The notes under the pieces: generated by a model
Database searches by the model: none
Seen by the model: only the letters and a program-made list of their open reading frames with translations
Told to the model about the DNA's origin: nothing
Translations under genes and position numbers: made by a program
In this document: piece by piece, positions 53,327 through 62,844 of the stretch
Position numbering within the stretch: the first letter of the stretch is position 1
Layout: each line of letters begins with the position of its first letter
Assembly (NCBI RefSeq): GCF_963674635.1
Contig: NZ_OY771475.1
Coordinates: 2,046,001 to 2,110,000, forward strand
Direction: 5' to 3'
Length of the DNA: 64,000 nt
Source of the DNA: Breoghania sp.
GTDB lineage: Bacteria; Pseudomonadota; Alphaproteobacteria; Rhizobiales; Stappiaceae

Positions 53327-53361
53327 AAAAAAACACCCGGGCTGGGACTGCCCGGGTGTTT
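53327..53361 (-). terminator. Terminator of the regulator-kinase-channel operon
   Basis: A 12-bp stem, AAACACCCGGGC / GCCCGGGTGTTT with a 7-nt loop, lies just after the outer-membrane factor stop (53386). On the minus-strand transcript it is followed by a run of seven U residues, a textbook intrinsic terminator. Confidence 0.9.
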
Positions 53362-53385
53362 GATGGATCAAGCGGATGGCCGCCC

Positions 53386-54924
53386 CTATTTGGCCTTGGC
53401 CAGATGCGGGCCGGTATTGGTGTCCTCAACGATCTTCTTGCTCGCATCGAGAGTGCCGTTCCAGCCGCCGCCAAGCGCCTTGTTGAGCGACACATAGGCG
53501 GTGGCGATCTGCACCTGGCTGGCGATCATGGCATCCTCAGCCGAATAGAGCGAACGTTCCGCGGTCAAAACGTCGAGGAAACTGGAAGAGCCCGTCTGGT
53601 AGAGCGAACGCGAGAGCTTCACCGCGCGGCGATAATTGGCGACCGACTTCGACAGCTTGCCCACGCGGATGCGCTGCTGGCGCATGGAGACAAGCGCGTT
53701 TTCCACGTCTTCCAGCGCGGTCAGGACCGCCGCATGATAGGCAACGAAATACTGATCCCGCTGCGCCTCGGCGACTTCGACGGCAGCCTTCAGCTTGCCG
53801 GCATTGAAGATCGGAACGCTGAGGCTCGGACCGAAGGACCAGCTGATGGTGGAGTTGCGGCCCAGATCGCCGATTTCACGCGCCGATGTGCCGATGGCGC
53901 CCGTCAGGCTGATGGCCGGGTAGCGCGCGGCTTCAGCGGCGCCCACGCGGGCGGTGTACTGGGCAAGACGACGTTCCGCCAGACGCACATCCGGGCGGGC
54001 GATGAGGACGTCGGCGGGGATGCCAGCGGGCAGCGGCGCTTTGGGGTGGGGAATGCGGCGCGGCTTCTTCATGCGCGAAGCAACCGCATCGGGTTCACGC
54101 CCCAGAAGAACGCTCAGACGATGCACGGCGGCGGCATAGGAGATGCGCAACGTCGGGATCGAGGCTTCGGTGGAGGAGGCCTGGCCTGTCGCGTTGGCAA
54201 CATCCACCCCCGATGTGCCGCCCGCCTCGAACTGCTTGCGGGTCAGGTCCGCCGTTTCGTTTTGCGAGGCTGCGGTGCGGCTGGCCAGCGCGATGCGCGC
54301 CTGATAGCCGCGCGCCTCGATGTAGTTGGTGGCCACGTCGCCGATAAGCGTGACGAGCGTATCCTCCAGATCGTCCTCTGCCGCATCGGCGGAATAGCGT
54401 GCCGCCTCGCGCGCCCGGCGGTTGGCACCGAAGATATCAAGTTCCCAGCTTGCGTCGAAACCGGAGGCAAACTGGTTGCCGACCACACCCGGCCCCGCAT
54501 CCGCACTGCCCGCCGAACTCTTGGAGCGCTTGCCGGAAGCCGACCCGTTGAGGCTCGGGAACAGGGCGCCGGTGGACTGACGATAGCTCGCGCGCGCCTC
54601 GCGAATGCGCGCCTTGGCGGCGGCCACGTCGAGATTGCTGGCGACGGCCTCGTCCACGAGATCGTTCAGGATGGGATCGCCAAGCGCCGTCCACCACGCT
54701 TCGAGCTTGGGAAGATCGCGCGAATGCTCCTTGCCCGCATGGGCCCACTTCGTCGGCAACAGCATGTCGGGAGCCCGATAATCCGGACCGACCGCGCAAC
54801 CGGCCAACACGCTCAGCGCCAGGGCAATGCCCGCGCCACGAACGCCCCTATTTGCCGCCAACTTGACCGGAAACCGGCACGAGGAGGACTGGCCCACAAC
54901 ATGGGAATTGGTCAATCTGGTCAT
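53386..54924 (-). CDS. NodT-type outer-membrane efflux lipoprotein (TolC-like)
   Basis: 512 residues from ATG 54924; a GTG three codons earlier is an alternative start. The leader is unusually long before the hydrophobic run GIALALSVLAGC; the lipobox LAGC gives a lipid-anchored Cys near 43. GPDYRAPD and two repeated coiled-coil halves (GNPLA-like EASNLDV, then RSLYQTGSSSFLDVLTAERSL) are typical of OprM/NodT proteins. It is the channel for tripartite pumps, co-transcribed with the two-component pair, and adjacent to macAB. Confidence 0.9.
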   Translation of the reverse strand: MTRLTNSHVVGQSSSCRFPVKLAANRGVRGAGIALALSVLAGCAVGPDYRAPDMLLPTKWAHAGKEHSRDLPKLEAWWTALGDPILNDLVDEAVASNLDVAAAKARIREARASYRQSTGALFPSLNGSASGKRSKSSAGSADAGPGVVGNQFASGFDASWELDIFGANRRAREAARYSADAAEDDLEDTLVTLIGDVATNYIEARGYQARIALASRTAASQNETADLTRKQFEAGGTSGVDVANATGQASSTEASIPTLRISYAAAVHRLSVLLGREPDAVASRMKKPRRIPHPKAPLPAGIPADVLIARPDVRLAERRLAQYTARVGAAEAARYPAISLTGAIGTSAREIGDLGRNSTISWSFGPSLSVPIFNAGKLKAAVEVAEAQRDQYFVAYHAAVLTALEDVENALVSMRQQRIRVGKLSKSVANYRRAVKLSRSLYQTGSSSFLDVLTAERSLYSAEDAMIASQVQIATAYVSLNKALGGGWNGTLDASKKIVEDTNTGPHLAKAK

Positions 54925-54933
54925 CGGGTGCAC

Positions 54934-56265
54934 TCAAAGTCTTGAGCCAGATGCAGGCCGCGGGGCCGCTCCGGCGACAGGGAAAGTTATCGTCTGTTGC
55001 AAGCCGCGCGGGACGCGGTTCGCAATCATGATCGTTCCATTGAAACGCTCAATTATCTCGCGTGCTATTAGCATGCCGAGACCGGTGCCGGGAATTGTTT
55101 TGCGGCGCGCGAGATCGACACGGAAAAAGGGCTCGAAGATCTGATGGATCAATTCTTCAGGGATTCCGGGGCCCTCGTCCAGAATACGGATCACAGCTTG
55201 GCCTTCAACACTTTCAAGTGAGACCGACGCACCGCCCCCATGCGTTGCCGAATTGACGATCAGATTCGTCAATGCGCGCCTGAGAGCGAGCGGGCCGACA
55301 TGCACATCGACATCGGCCACGGGACCCAGCTTGACCGGCAGATCAGCCGCCGCGACATCGGCCACAAGGCTCGCAAGAAACGGTGCGAGCGCCACGTTTT
55401 CCTCGTCACCCGACGCGATTTCCTCGCGCACCAGGCTTATGGCGCTGTCGGCGATCTGATCCAGTTCCTCAAGATCGGAAAGCCAGCGTTCCCGGTCCTC
55501 CTCGGGCAGGAATTCAGCCCGCAGGCGCATGCGGGTCATCGGCGTGCGCAGGTCGTGTCCGGCGGCCGCCACAAGACGCATGCGGCTTTCCATGGACGCT
55601 TTCAGGCGCGCGGACAGACGGTTCAACGCGCGTGCCGTTGCCCGTACTTCGCTGCCGCCGACATCTTCGCGAACAGGCGGGAATTCGCCATTTGGGCCGA
55701 CCGATTCCACCGCTTCCTCGATCACCCGCAAGGGACGCGTGATCTTGATGGCGGCGAGCACCGAGATCACACCGCTTCCCGCCACGATCAGAAAAAGCCA
55801 GGCGACAAAGACGGGCCAGGTATTGGTGGGCGAGAAATCGAGCGCGCTGTAGATCAGCCAGTGGTTTTGGTTCACGCGCACAGACGCGACCAGAATGGGG
55901 CTGTCGGGATTGCGGATCACGGTCGCGTGCATGGCGCGGCCGGTATCGGCGAGGAGCTTTTGAAGGAACCGGCTCGCCCTGAGATCGACCTCGCCCCTGG
56001 CCGGTTCGGTTCTGACATCCAACCCCGCTTCCAGCGCGGCCTGCGGGTCGTTGTCGGCCAGCGTGGCAAGAATATGGATCTGCCGGGCGACAGGTCTGAC
56101 GGCCTCCGGCTCCAGCGGTTTGTGGAAAGCGGTCCGCGCGGCCAGCGTCGCCAATGCGACCACCACCATGATGGCGAGCACCAGGAGGACGGCGATGCGA
56201 AAGCCGAGGGTTTTCACGGCGCGGGTTTTGGGCAAGGTCGCATGGGCCTCGGACGCGCAGGTCAT
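54934..56265 (-). CDS. EnvZ-like sensor histidine kinase
   Basis: 443 residues. TM1 near 21-45, a periplasmic domain of about 105 residues, TM2 near 150-172 (AWLFLIVAGSGVISVLAAI), HAMP, HisKA with H237 in AGHDLRTPMTRMRLR and a HATPase domain with PGTGLGMLIAREI. The H-D-L-R-T-P H-box belongs to the EnvZ group. It overlaps the response regulator gene by 4 bp and precedes the outer-membrane channel by 9 bp, so it likely senses envelope stress or an exported compound. Confidence 0.93.
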   Translation of the reverse strand: MTCASEAHATLPKTRAVKTLGFRIAVLLVLAIMVVVALATLAARTAFHKPLEPEAVRPVARQIHILATLADNDPQAALEAGLDVRTEPARGEVDLRASRFLQKLLADTGRAMHATVIRNPDSPILVASVRVNQNHWLIYSALDFSPTNTWPVFVAWLFLIVAGSGVISVLAAIKITRPLRVIEEAVESVGPNGEFPPVREDVGGSEVRATARALNRLSARLKASMESRMRLVAAAGHDLRTPMTRMRLRAEFLPEEDRERWLSDLEELDQIADSAISLVREEIASGDEENVALAPFLASLVADVAAADLPVKLGPVADVDVHVGPLALRRALTNLIVNSATHGGGASVSLESVEGQAVIRILDEGPGIPEELIHQIFEPFFRVDLARRKTIPGTGLGMLIAREIIERFNGTIMIANRVPRGLQQTITFPVAGAAPRPASGSRL

Positions 56266-56984
56266 TCAACCATCTCGCACACGACCTGCACGACGAGCTG
56301 GTACCCGCCGTTGCGCACGGTGCGAAACATGGAATCCCTGTTTCCATTGGAGAGCTTGCGCCGCAGGCGGCTCATCAACACATCGATGGACCGATCCCCC
56401 GGTTCGCAATCGCGCCCTTGCGTGATATCGAGCAACTGTTCGCGAGAGAGCAGCCGTCCAGGGCGATCCAGAAACACCCGCAGCAACTCGAATTCCGCCC
56501 CTGTCAGGTCGACCTCCTCACCGGAAATGCGCGTCACCTTGCGCAGGCTCGGCTCGACCACCAGATCCGAGACCCGGTAGGCGCGAACCTCGCCCTTGGC
56601 GCGGGCGTCGGCATTTGTCCGGCGCAAGACCGCCTTGATGCGGGCGGTCAGCTCACGCGGATTGAACGGCTTGGCAAGATAGTCGTCGGCGCCGATTTCC
56701 AGACCAATGATGCGGTCCACATCCTCTTTCAGCGCGGTGAGCAGGATGACCGGAACGGAGGGGCTGTGGCTGCGCATGGCGCGGCAGATATCAAGGCCGG
56801 ATCCGTCCGGAAGCATCACGTCGAGAACAATGAGATCCGGTTTGGTGTCGGCAATCGCTCTTTCGCATTCCCGACAATTCTCCGCCAAGGTGATGCGGAA
56901 CCCCTGCTCCGTCAGATAGCGCCCAAGCAGGGAGCTGATTTCCTGATCGTCGTCGACCACGAGAATGCGCGTTGCCTGGACCAT
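56262..56984 (-). CDS. OmpR family response regulator
   Basis: 240 residues. Receiver with D11-D13, phosphoacceptor D55 (LIVLDVMLPDGSG) and K in YLAKPFNPREL; OmpR-type winged helix at the C-terminus (DLTGAEFELLRVFLDRPG, RSIDVLMSRLRRKL). First gene of an operon with the kinase and an efflux channel. It probably regulates the channel, macAB and perhaps the RND operon; direct repeats supporting this were not found by eye. Confidence 0.94.
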   Translation of the reverse strand: MVQATRILVVDDDQEISSLLGRYLTEQGFRITLAENCRECERAIADTKPDLIVLDVMLPDGSGLDICRAMRSHSPSVPVILLTALKEDVDRIIGLEIGADDYLAKPFNPRELTARIKAVLRRTNADARAKGEVRAYRVSDLVVEPSLRKVTRISGEEVDLTGAEFELLRVFLDRPGRLLSREQLLDITQGRDCEPGDRSIDVLMSRLRRKLSNGNRDSMFRTVRNGGYQLVVQVVCEMVE

Positions 56985-57222
56985 GTTCTTTCCAACGGTT
57001 GCCTATCCGAACTGCCCCGAGCCCGGCGCACGCACGCGTACGGATCCGCAACGAAGCATTTCCGCCTCCCATCGGAAAAGGCCAATTGCCTGAGATCAGG
57101 GAATGAGTTCTGTTCTCTGAGATTCGGGCAAAATGGTGGTTGACCAAGCCGAGAAACCACCTAACGCAACGTGATTTCGGCGTTTTTTGGGTCACACCGC
57201 GTCTTTTTGCGCACACATATCG

Positions 57223-57249
57223 CAGCGGCAGCAGCGGCAGCAGCGGCAG
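57223..57249. repeat. Three tandem 9-bp repeats downstream of RND gene
   Basis: CAGCGGCAG occurs three times in perfect direct array, ending 6 bp before the RND stop codon region at 57256. It lies in non-coding DNA between the RND gene and the response regulator gene, whose 5' ends or 3' ends are not affected. Such short arrays can vary in copy number between isolates. Confidence 0.85.
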
Positions 57250-57255
57250 CGGCGA

Positions 57256-60200
57256 CTAAGCCCGAGACACGTCTTCCAGCTCCCCATCCGGCTCATGCAG
57301 CCGGTAGCAGGCCACGTAGAGCGCGGGCACGAAAAGCAGCGTGATCAGCGTTCCGGCGATGATGCCCCCCATCATGGCATAGGCCATCGGCCCCCAGAAC
57401 ACCTCCCGCGAGATCGGGATCAGGGCAAGGCTCGCCGCCGCGGCGGTCAGCAGGATCGGGCGTGCGCGCATCTGGCTCGCCCGGAAGACCGCCATCCACG
57501 GATCGAGCCCCTCCCCCTTCAGGATATCGATCTGATGGACGAGAATGATGGAATTTCGGATCAGGATGCCGATCAGGGCAAGCACACCCAGAATGGCCAC
57601 GAACCCCAGCGGCGCACCGCTTGGCACCAAGGCCGCCACAACGCCCACCAGCCCCAGCGGAGCGGCGCTGAGCACGATGAACAGCGAACCGAAACTGTGC
57701 ATCTGGAACATGATCAGCGCCAGCATGACGAGAATCATGACCGGCACGACTTTCAGAATGGGCCCCTGGCTTTCTGCGCTGGATTCCACCGCACCGCCGA
57801 TCTCCACCGAATAGCCCTCCGGCAGGGCGGCGGCGAAGGCATCGATCTTCGGCTGCAACGACTTGACCATCGTGGCCGGCTGGAGATGGCCCACGATGGC
57901 GGCGCTGATGGTGACCGTGGGCGTTCTGGAGCGGGTGTAGAGGATCGGGTCCTCGTAGCCATAACCATAGCTCACCAGGCTCGCCAACGGCACGGGAACA
58001 CCGGAGGAACCGGTCAATTGCAGGGTTTCGATGGCGGAGATGGTGTCGCGATCCGACTGGCGACCGCGCGCGATCACGTCGATGAGGTAGATGTCGTCGC
58101 GCACCTGGGTGACGGTGACGCCATCGAGGATCTGTTTCAGCGTCGTGGCGATAACCTGCGAACTGACGCCGAGCTGGCGGGCCTTGTCCTGAAGGATGCG
58201 GACCTGAAGCACACGGGCCGGTTCGTTCCAGTCCATGACGATCTTGCTCAATCGCTCGTCGCGGCCCATCAGGGCGGCCAGCTCACGGGCCTTGCTGCGC
58301 ACGGTCTCGATATCCGGACCACCGATACGGTACTGGACAGGACGCCCGACGGGCGGGCCCAGTTCCAGCGTCTTCACATAGACATCGGCATCGAAGAGCT
58401 TGTCCTGCGCAAAGGCATCGAGCCGCGCGCGCAGGCGTTCGCGGGCTTCGAGGTTCTTGGTCACAATGACGATCTGGCCGAAGAACGGATTGGAGGGCTG
58501 GATGTCGTAGGCCAGGATGAAGCGCACAGCGGATCGGCCCACATAGGACGACCAGTGGTCCACATCCTCATCGCCGACAAGCGTCGCCTCCAGCGAGTCC
58601 ATGGCCTTTTGCGTGGCCTCGATCGAGCTGTTGCGGCGAAGCGTGAAATCGACCACCAGTTCCGGCCTGTCGGAGGAGGGGAAGAACTGCTGCTGTACGA
58701 AACTCATTCCGAAGACCGAGATCGCGAAAAGCGCCACGGTGACGGCGATGGTGGTGAAGCGCCAGCGCATTGCGGTGGACAGAAGGGTTGAGAAGGCCGC
58801 GCGCACACGGCCGGGGGTCTCTTCGTGTTTCTTCATCTGGCGCGGCAGGAAGACCACGCCCAGAAGCGGCGCGAAAAGGACCGCCACGATCCAGGACAAG
58901 GTCAGCGAGAGCGCCAGAACCTGAAACAGCGAAAACGTGTATTCGCCCGCCATTGAGGTGTTGAAGCCGATGGGCAGAAAGCCTGCGACGGTCACCAGCG
59001 TTCCGCTCAGCATCGGAAAGGCGATGGAGGTCCAGGCGAAGCTCGCTGCTTTTTCGCGGCTGTCGCCCGCCTCAAGCCGGGACACCATCGTCTCGATGGC
59101 GATCATTGCATCGTCCACCAGCAGGCCGAGCGCGATGATCAGAGCGCCCAGTGAGACCCGCTGCAGGTTGATGTCCATCAGGTCCATGCCGACAAAGGTG
59201 ATGGCGAGAACCAGCGGAATGGACATGGCGACGACCAGCCCGGCGCGGAAGCCGAGGCTGACGAAGCTGACCAGCAACACGATGCCGACGGCCTCCGCCA
59301 GCGCCCGTGTGAAGCCGCCCACGGCGTGCGTGACGATGGTCGACTGATCGGCGACCGAGTGAATCGAGATGCCAACCGGCAGGCGCGCTTCCACCCGCGC
59401 CATTTCCGCCTTCAGCTCCTTGCCGAAATCGAGAATGTTGCTGCCCGCGCGCATGCCGATGGCGAGACCGATGGCCGGCTCGCCGTTGTAGCGGAAAAGC
59501 GTTTCCGGCGGATCCTCATAGCCGCGCGTGATCGTGGCGACGTCGGAAAGGCGGAAGAACCGGTCATTGACGCGCAGGTTGACGGCGCGAAGGCTCTCCT
59601 CGGAGCTGTATTGACCATCGACGCGCACCACAATGCGCTCATTGCCCGCATGAATGACACCGGAGGGCGCGATGGCGTTCTGGCTCTGGAGGGTCTGGAG
59701 GATCTGCTGGCGATCCAGCCCGAGGGCCGCGACCTTGCGCAGCGAAAACTCCAGATAGATCACCTCGTCCTGCTCGCCCACGAGTTCGACCTTGCCCGCA
59801 TCGGGCAGCGCGATGATGCGGGTGCGCACGTTCTCCACGTAGTCGCGCAACTGGCGATGGGTCAGCCCATCGGAGGTGAAGGCATAGACATTACCGAAGA
59901 CGTCACCGAAATCGTCGTTGAAGGCAAAGCCGCGAAACTCGCTTGGAAAGGTGGGGCGTATGTCCGCCATCATGTTGCGGACCTTCTGCCAGATCTCCTC
60001 CACGTCGCGCGTTGGCGTGGTCGGCAGAAGGTTGACGAAAACGACGCTCTTTCCCGGCGTGGTGATGGAGCGGGTGTAGTCGAGACTGTCGAGTTCCTGG
60101 AGCTTCTTCTCGATGCGGTCGGTGACCTGGCTCGCCATCTCGCGCACGTTGGCACCCGGCATCGCGGCGGAGACGACCATGGTCTTCACCGTGAATTGCG

Positions 60201-60321
60201 GATCTTCCTCGCGTCCCAGGCTGAAATAGGACAATACGCCCGCCGCCAGCGCGATGATCATCAGGAACCAGACAAGCGAGCGGTGATGCAACGCCCAGTC
60301 GGAAAGGTTGAACGACTTCAT
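57256..60321 (-). CDS. RND efflux pump inner-membrane subunit
   Basis: 1021 residues, the size of AcrB-type transporters. Twelve membrane helices; helix 4 carries the proton-relay aspartates in GALIIALGLLVDDAMIAIE. Two large periplasmic loops lie after helices 1 and 7. Early FSLGREEDPQFTVKTMVV is typical of the branch with two adaptors. It exports drugs, solvents or metabolites using proton motive force. It overlaps the adaptor gene by 4 bp and is the last gene of a three-gene operon with no outer-membrane channel of its own. Confidence 0.94.
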   Translation of the reverse strand: MKSFNLSDWALHHRSLVWFLMIIALAAGVLSYFSLGREEDPQFTVKTMVVSAAMPGANVREMASQVTDRIEKKLQELDSLDYTRSITTPGKSVVFVNLLPTTPTRDVEEIWQKVRNMMADIRPTFPSEFRGFAFNDDFGDVFGNVYAFTSDGLTHRQLRDYVENVRTRIIALPDAGKVELVGEQDEVIYLEFSLRKVAALGLDRQQILQTLQSQNAIAPSGVIHAGNERIVVRVDGQYSSEESLRAVNLRVNDRFFRLSDVATITRGYEDPPETLFRYNGEPAIGLAIGMRAGSNILDFGKELKAEMARVEARLPVGISIHSVADQSTIVTHAVGGFTRALAEAVGIVLLVSFVSLGFRAGLVVAMSIPLVLAITFVGMDLMDINLQRVSLGALIIALGLLVDDAMIAIETMVSRLEAGDSREKAASFAWTSIAFPMLSGTLVTVAGFLPIGFNTSMAGEYTFSLFQVLALSLTLSWIVAVLFAPLLGVVFLPRQMKKHEETPGRVRAAFSTLLSTAMRWRFTTIAVTVALFAISVFGMSFVQQQFFPSSDRPELVVDFTLRRNSSIEATQKAMDSLEATLVGDEDVDHWSSYVGRSAVRFILAYDIQPSNPFFGQIVIVTKNLEARERLRARLDAFAQDKLFDADVYVKTLELGPPVGRPVQYRIGGPDIETVRSKARELAALMGRDERLSKIVMDWNEPARVLQVRILQDKARQLGVSSQVIATTLKQILDGVTVTQVRDDIYLIDVIARGRQSDRDTISAIETLQLTGSSGVPVPLASLVSYGYGYEDPILYTRSRTPTVTISAAIVGHLQPATMVKSLQPKIDAFAAALPEGYSVEIGGAVESSAESQGPILKVVPVMILVMLALIMFQMHSFGSLFIVLSAAPLGLVGVVAALVPSGAPLGFVAILGVLALIGILIRNSIILVHQIDILKGEGLDPWMAVFRASQMRARPILLTAAAASLALIPISREVFWGPMAYAMMGGIIAGTLITLLFVPALYVACYRLHEPDGELEDVSRA

Positions 60322-61427
60322 GGGCGCACCTCTTCGGCGAGCGTTACCGCCTGACCGTCCTCAAGGCTTCGCACCCCGGCAATGACGACAAGCTCCCCCG
60401 GTTCAAGCCCCGAGCGGATGACAAGACGTTTGCCGAGAGCCGCTCCTGTCGTCACCGCACGACGCGCCACCTTGCCAGCTTCCACCACCCAGACAAAGGA
60501 GGCCCCGTCCTTGGTGAAGATCGCGGCGGCGGGAACGGTCAGCGCATCCGCCTTGCCACCTTGCGCATTGGCGGTGATGAGCGCGCCCAGCCGGAAGGCG
60601 TCGGGCGGGGATTTCAGCAGAATGCGCACCCGGTTGGTCCGGGTGAGGGCATCGGATTGCGGTGCGATTTCGCGCACCTCGCCTTGCGCCACGATGCGGG
60701 GATCGATCTGCAGGCGGACGGTGAAGGGCGAGCCGATGGACAAGCCGCCGACAAGTTCGCCGGGAATATCGACAACCGCCTCGCGGATATCGCTGCGCGC
60801 CAGTGTCAGCACAGGTTCGCCCGCGGCCACCACCTGACCGTTTTCCGCCGGACGCTCGGTGACGACACCGGCAAAGGGCGCGGCGAGCGTGGCATAGGCC
60901 AGCGCATTGCGCGCCTTGGCGAGTGTCGCCAGCGCCTCCGTCAACCCGGCGGAGGCGGCGCTGTTTGCCTGTTCGGCGACATCGAGATTGGCGGAGGATA
61001 TGGTGTTCTTCTTGAACAGCGCGCGGGCGCGCCTGAGGCTTGCTGAAGCGTTTTCGGCGCGCGCGCGGGCGGAGGACGCCTGCGCCTCCGCCTGACGCAC
61101 GGCGGCCTCATAGGTCTGCGCATCGATGCGGGCGAGCGTCTGCCCGGCCTTGACCTGATCGCCCACATCCACCGGAAGCGCAACGATGCGCCCGAGCGAG
61201 CGGAAAGCCAGCCGCGTTTCGAAACGGGCCTTGATGACACCGGAAAACCCGTCCACGCGCTCAGCGGCGCGTCGGGCGGTTTCGGTCAGGACGGGACGCG
61301 GGCCGGCATCGTTCGCCGTCGTTTCCTCGTCCTGTCCGCAGGCCGCCAGCAGACCGGCGCACAGGACCAGCGGCACAAGGGATGGGAGGCAAAACGGTTT
61401 CAGCCAGGACACCCGCGTTCCGTTCAT
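60318..61427 (-). CDS. RND periplasmic adaptor lipoprotein (2)
   Basis: 369 residues. Signal peptide with lipobox LAAC (Cys near 30) predicts a lipid anchor. The lipoyl halves (AFRSLGRIVALPVDVGDQV, TLAAPFAGVVTERPAENGQVV) flank a short coiled coil, followed by the beta-barrel and proximal domains. It is about 25 percent alike, by eye, to the adaptor encoded upstream and is translated with it and with the RND pump (4-bp overlaps at both ends). Confidence 0.92.
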   Translation of the reverse strand: MNGTRVSWLKPFCLPSLVPLVLCAGLLAACGQDEETTANDAGPRPVLTETARRAAERVDGFSGVIKARFETRLAFRSLGRIVALPVDVGDQVKAGQTLARIDAQTYEAAVRQAEAQASSARARAENASASLRRARALFKKNTISSANLDVAEQANSAASAGLTEALATLAKARNALAYATLAAPFAGVVTERPAENGQVVAAGEPVLTLARSDIREAVVDIPGELVGGLSIGSPFTVRLQIDPRIVAQGEVREIAPQSDALTRTNRVRILLKSPPDAFRLGALITANAQGGKADALTVPAAAIFTKDGASFVWVVEAGKVARRAVTTGAALGKRLVIRSGLEPGELVVIAGVRSLEDGQAVTLAEEVRP

Positions 61428-62536
61428 TGCCCTGCCTCCGCAGCATCGTTGTCTCGATCCGCGTCACGGGGCACATCGGCCACCGTCTCGCCCGGTCGCA
61501 GAAGCTGCGAGCCACGGGTGACGACGCGCTCGCCGACGGCAAGGCCGCTCTGCACGAGGATGGTGCTGGAATCGTAACGCTCGATCTCGATCGCGCGCAG
61601 CGAGACGGTCATGTCCTTCTCGTCGACCACCCAGACTGACGGCTTGCCTTCGGACGCCACCAGCGCCTGCCAGGGCAGACGGGCGACCGAGGCGGCGAGT
61701 TCTTCCGTGATTGTGCCGGAAACGGCCGCGCCGAGCTGCATGGCGGGCGGTGCGTTCTCAAGCCCGACCTTGATCAGCACGGTGCCGGTGGTCGCGCTGA
61801 TGAGAGGCGACACTTCGCGCAGATAGCCAGCGACCGAAACCTGAGGGTCGGAGACGAGCTCGATCGTGATGTCTTGTGGCGGTTTGCGTGTCAGCAGCTG
61901 TTCCTGAACAAGGAAAACGGCGTCCCGCTCGCCGTCCGGGGCCAGTGTGAAGACGCTTTGCGCGGCACCGACGACCTGACCGGGATCGACATTGCGCTTG
62001 GTGATGACACCGGCCGCCTCGGCGCGAAGGGTCGTATCGGAGAGATCGCTCTGCGCGGAGGAGACCTGCGCTTGCGCGGCATCGAGCGAGCCTTGCGCAG
62101 TTTTCAGAACGCGTTCGGCCTCGTCATAGTCGCTGCGGGTTGTGAACCCTCGCGCCAGAAGCGATTTCTGCCGCTCAAAGGCGGCCCTGGCGGTATTCAG
62201 TTGCGCTTCTGCGGCAGACACGGACGCCTCGGCCGCGACCACGTCGGCCTCCTGCTCGGTCGGATCGACGCGCGCGAGCACCTGTCCCTTTTCCACATGC
62301 GCGCCCACATCCACACGAACGTCCAGAACGCGACCGCCGACCTCGAAAGACAATGCCACTTCGTTGCGCGCTTCGATCTCGCCGGTGAGGGTGAAAAGCT
62401 TGCGGTAGGGCTCCATTTCCACGGTGACGGTTTCGACGCGCTGGGCGGGCTCCTTGCTCACCGCGCTGTCTTCCCGGCCGCATCCGCCAAGCAGCAACAG
62501 CCCCGTTGCCGCCAGCACGAGCGCACAGGCGCGCAT
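61424..62536 (-). CDS. RND periplasmic adaptor lipoprotein (1)
   Basis: 370 residues from ATG 62536, which gives a compact lipoprotein signal (MRACALVLAATGLLLLGGC); a GTG 18 codons upstream would add an unusual n-region. Barrel-sandwich and coiled-coil regions (VGGRVLDVRVDVGAHVEKG, LRAEAAGVITKRNVDPGQVV). Two adaptors with one RND pump recalls TriABC-type pumps in which both are required. First gene of the operon. Confidence 0.9.
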   Translation of the reverse strand: MRACALVLAATGLLLLGGCGREDSAVSKEPAQRVETVTVEMEPYRKLFTLTGEIEARNEVALSFEVGGRVLDVRVDVGAHVEKGQVLARVDPTEQEADVVAAEASVSAAEAQLNTARAAFERQKSLLARGFTTRSDYDEAERVLKTAQGSLDAAQAQVSSAQSDLSDTTLRAEAAGVITKRNVDPGQVVGAAQSVFTLAPDGERDAVFLVQEQLLTRKPPQDITIELVSDPQVSVAGYLREVSPLISATTGTVLIKVGLENAPPAMQLGAAVSGTITEELAASVARLPWQALVASEGKPSVWVVDEKDMTVSLRAIEIERYDSSTILVQSGLAVGERVVTRGSQLLRPGETVADVPRDADRDNDAAEAGQ

Positions 62537-62844
62537 GCGGGTGTGCCTTCGCACCCCCCCCGCGCTTTCGCACGGGCGGCTCAAGAGCACACTCCCGAGC
62601 AGATCTCGAAGAATGACAGGCTGTTCATTGCGGCAAAACTCACGACGCGAATGATGCGCGGTGCCGCCCGGATACGCCCCGGCCAGCCCGCGACCGACTT
62701 CAGTTAAACGCCCAAAGCCCTTTGTAGTTCAACCGCGTTTTCACCAAAAAGTTGTCATCAACGGGCTGTGCTCCCACGATGGACCTGCGCCGGGCCTGAG
62801 ACATTCCATCGCTCTTGCGTCAAAACCTCACAGCCGCTCAGCCC
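62537..62844. other. Intergenic region upstream of RND operon
   Basis: 308 bp between the adaptor start and the end of the thioesterase gene. It probably contains the RND operon promoter. I see no repressor gene, palindrome or RNA structure in it. Confidence 0.5.

Noticed and set aside
57223..57249. Possible CRISPR-like array
   Set aside because: The three units are 9 bp long with no spacers; this is a short tandem repeat.
57187..58791. 534-codon plus-strand frame over the RND gene
   Set aside because: Composition is rich in His/Arg/Gly/Gln, as expected for an antisense shadow, and the opposite strand encodes an intact RND pump.
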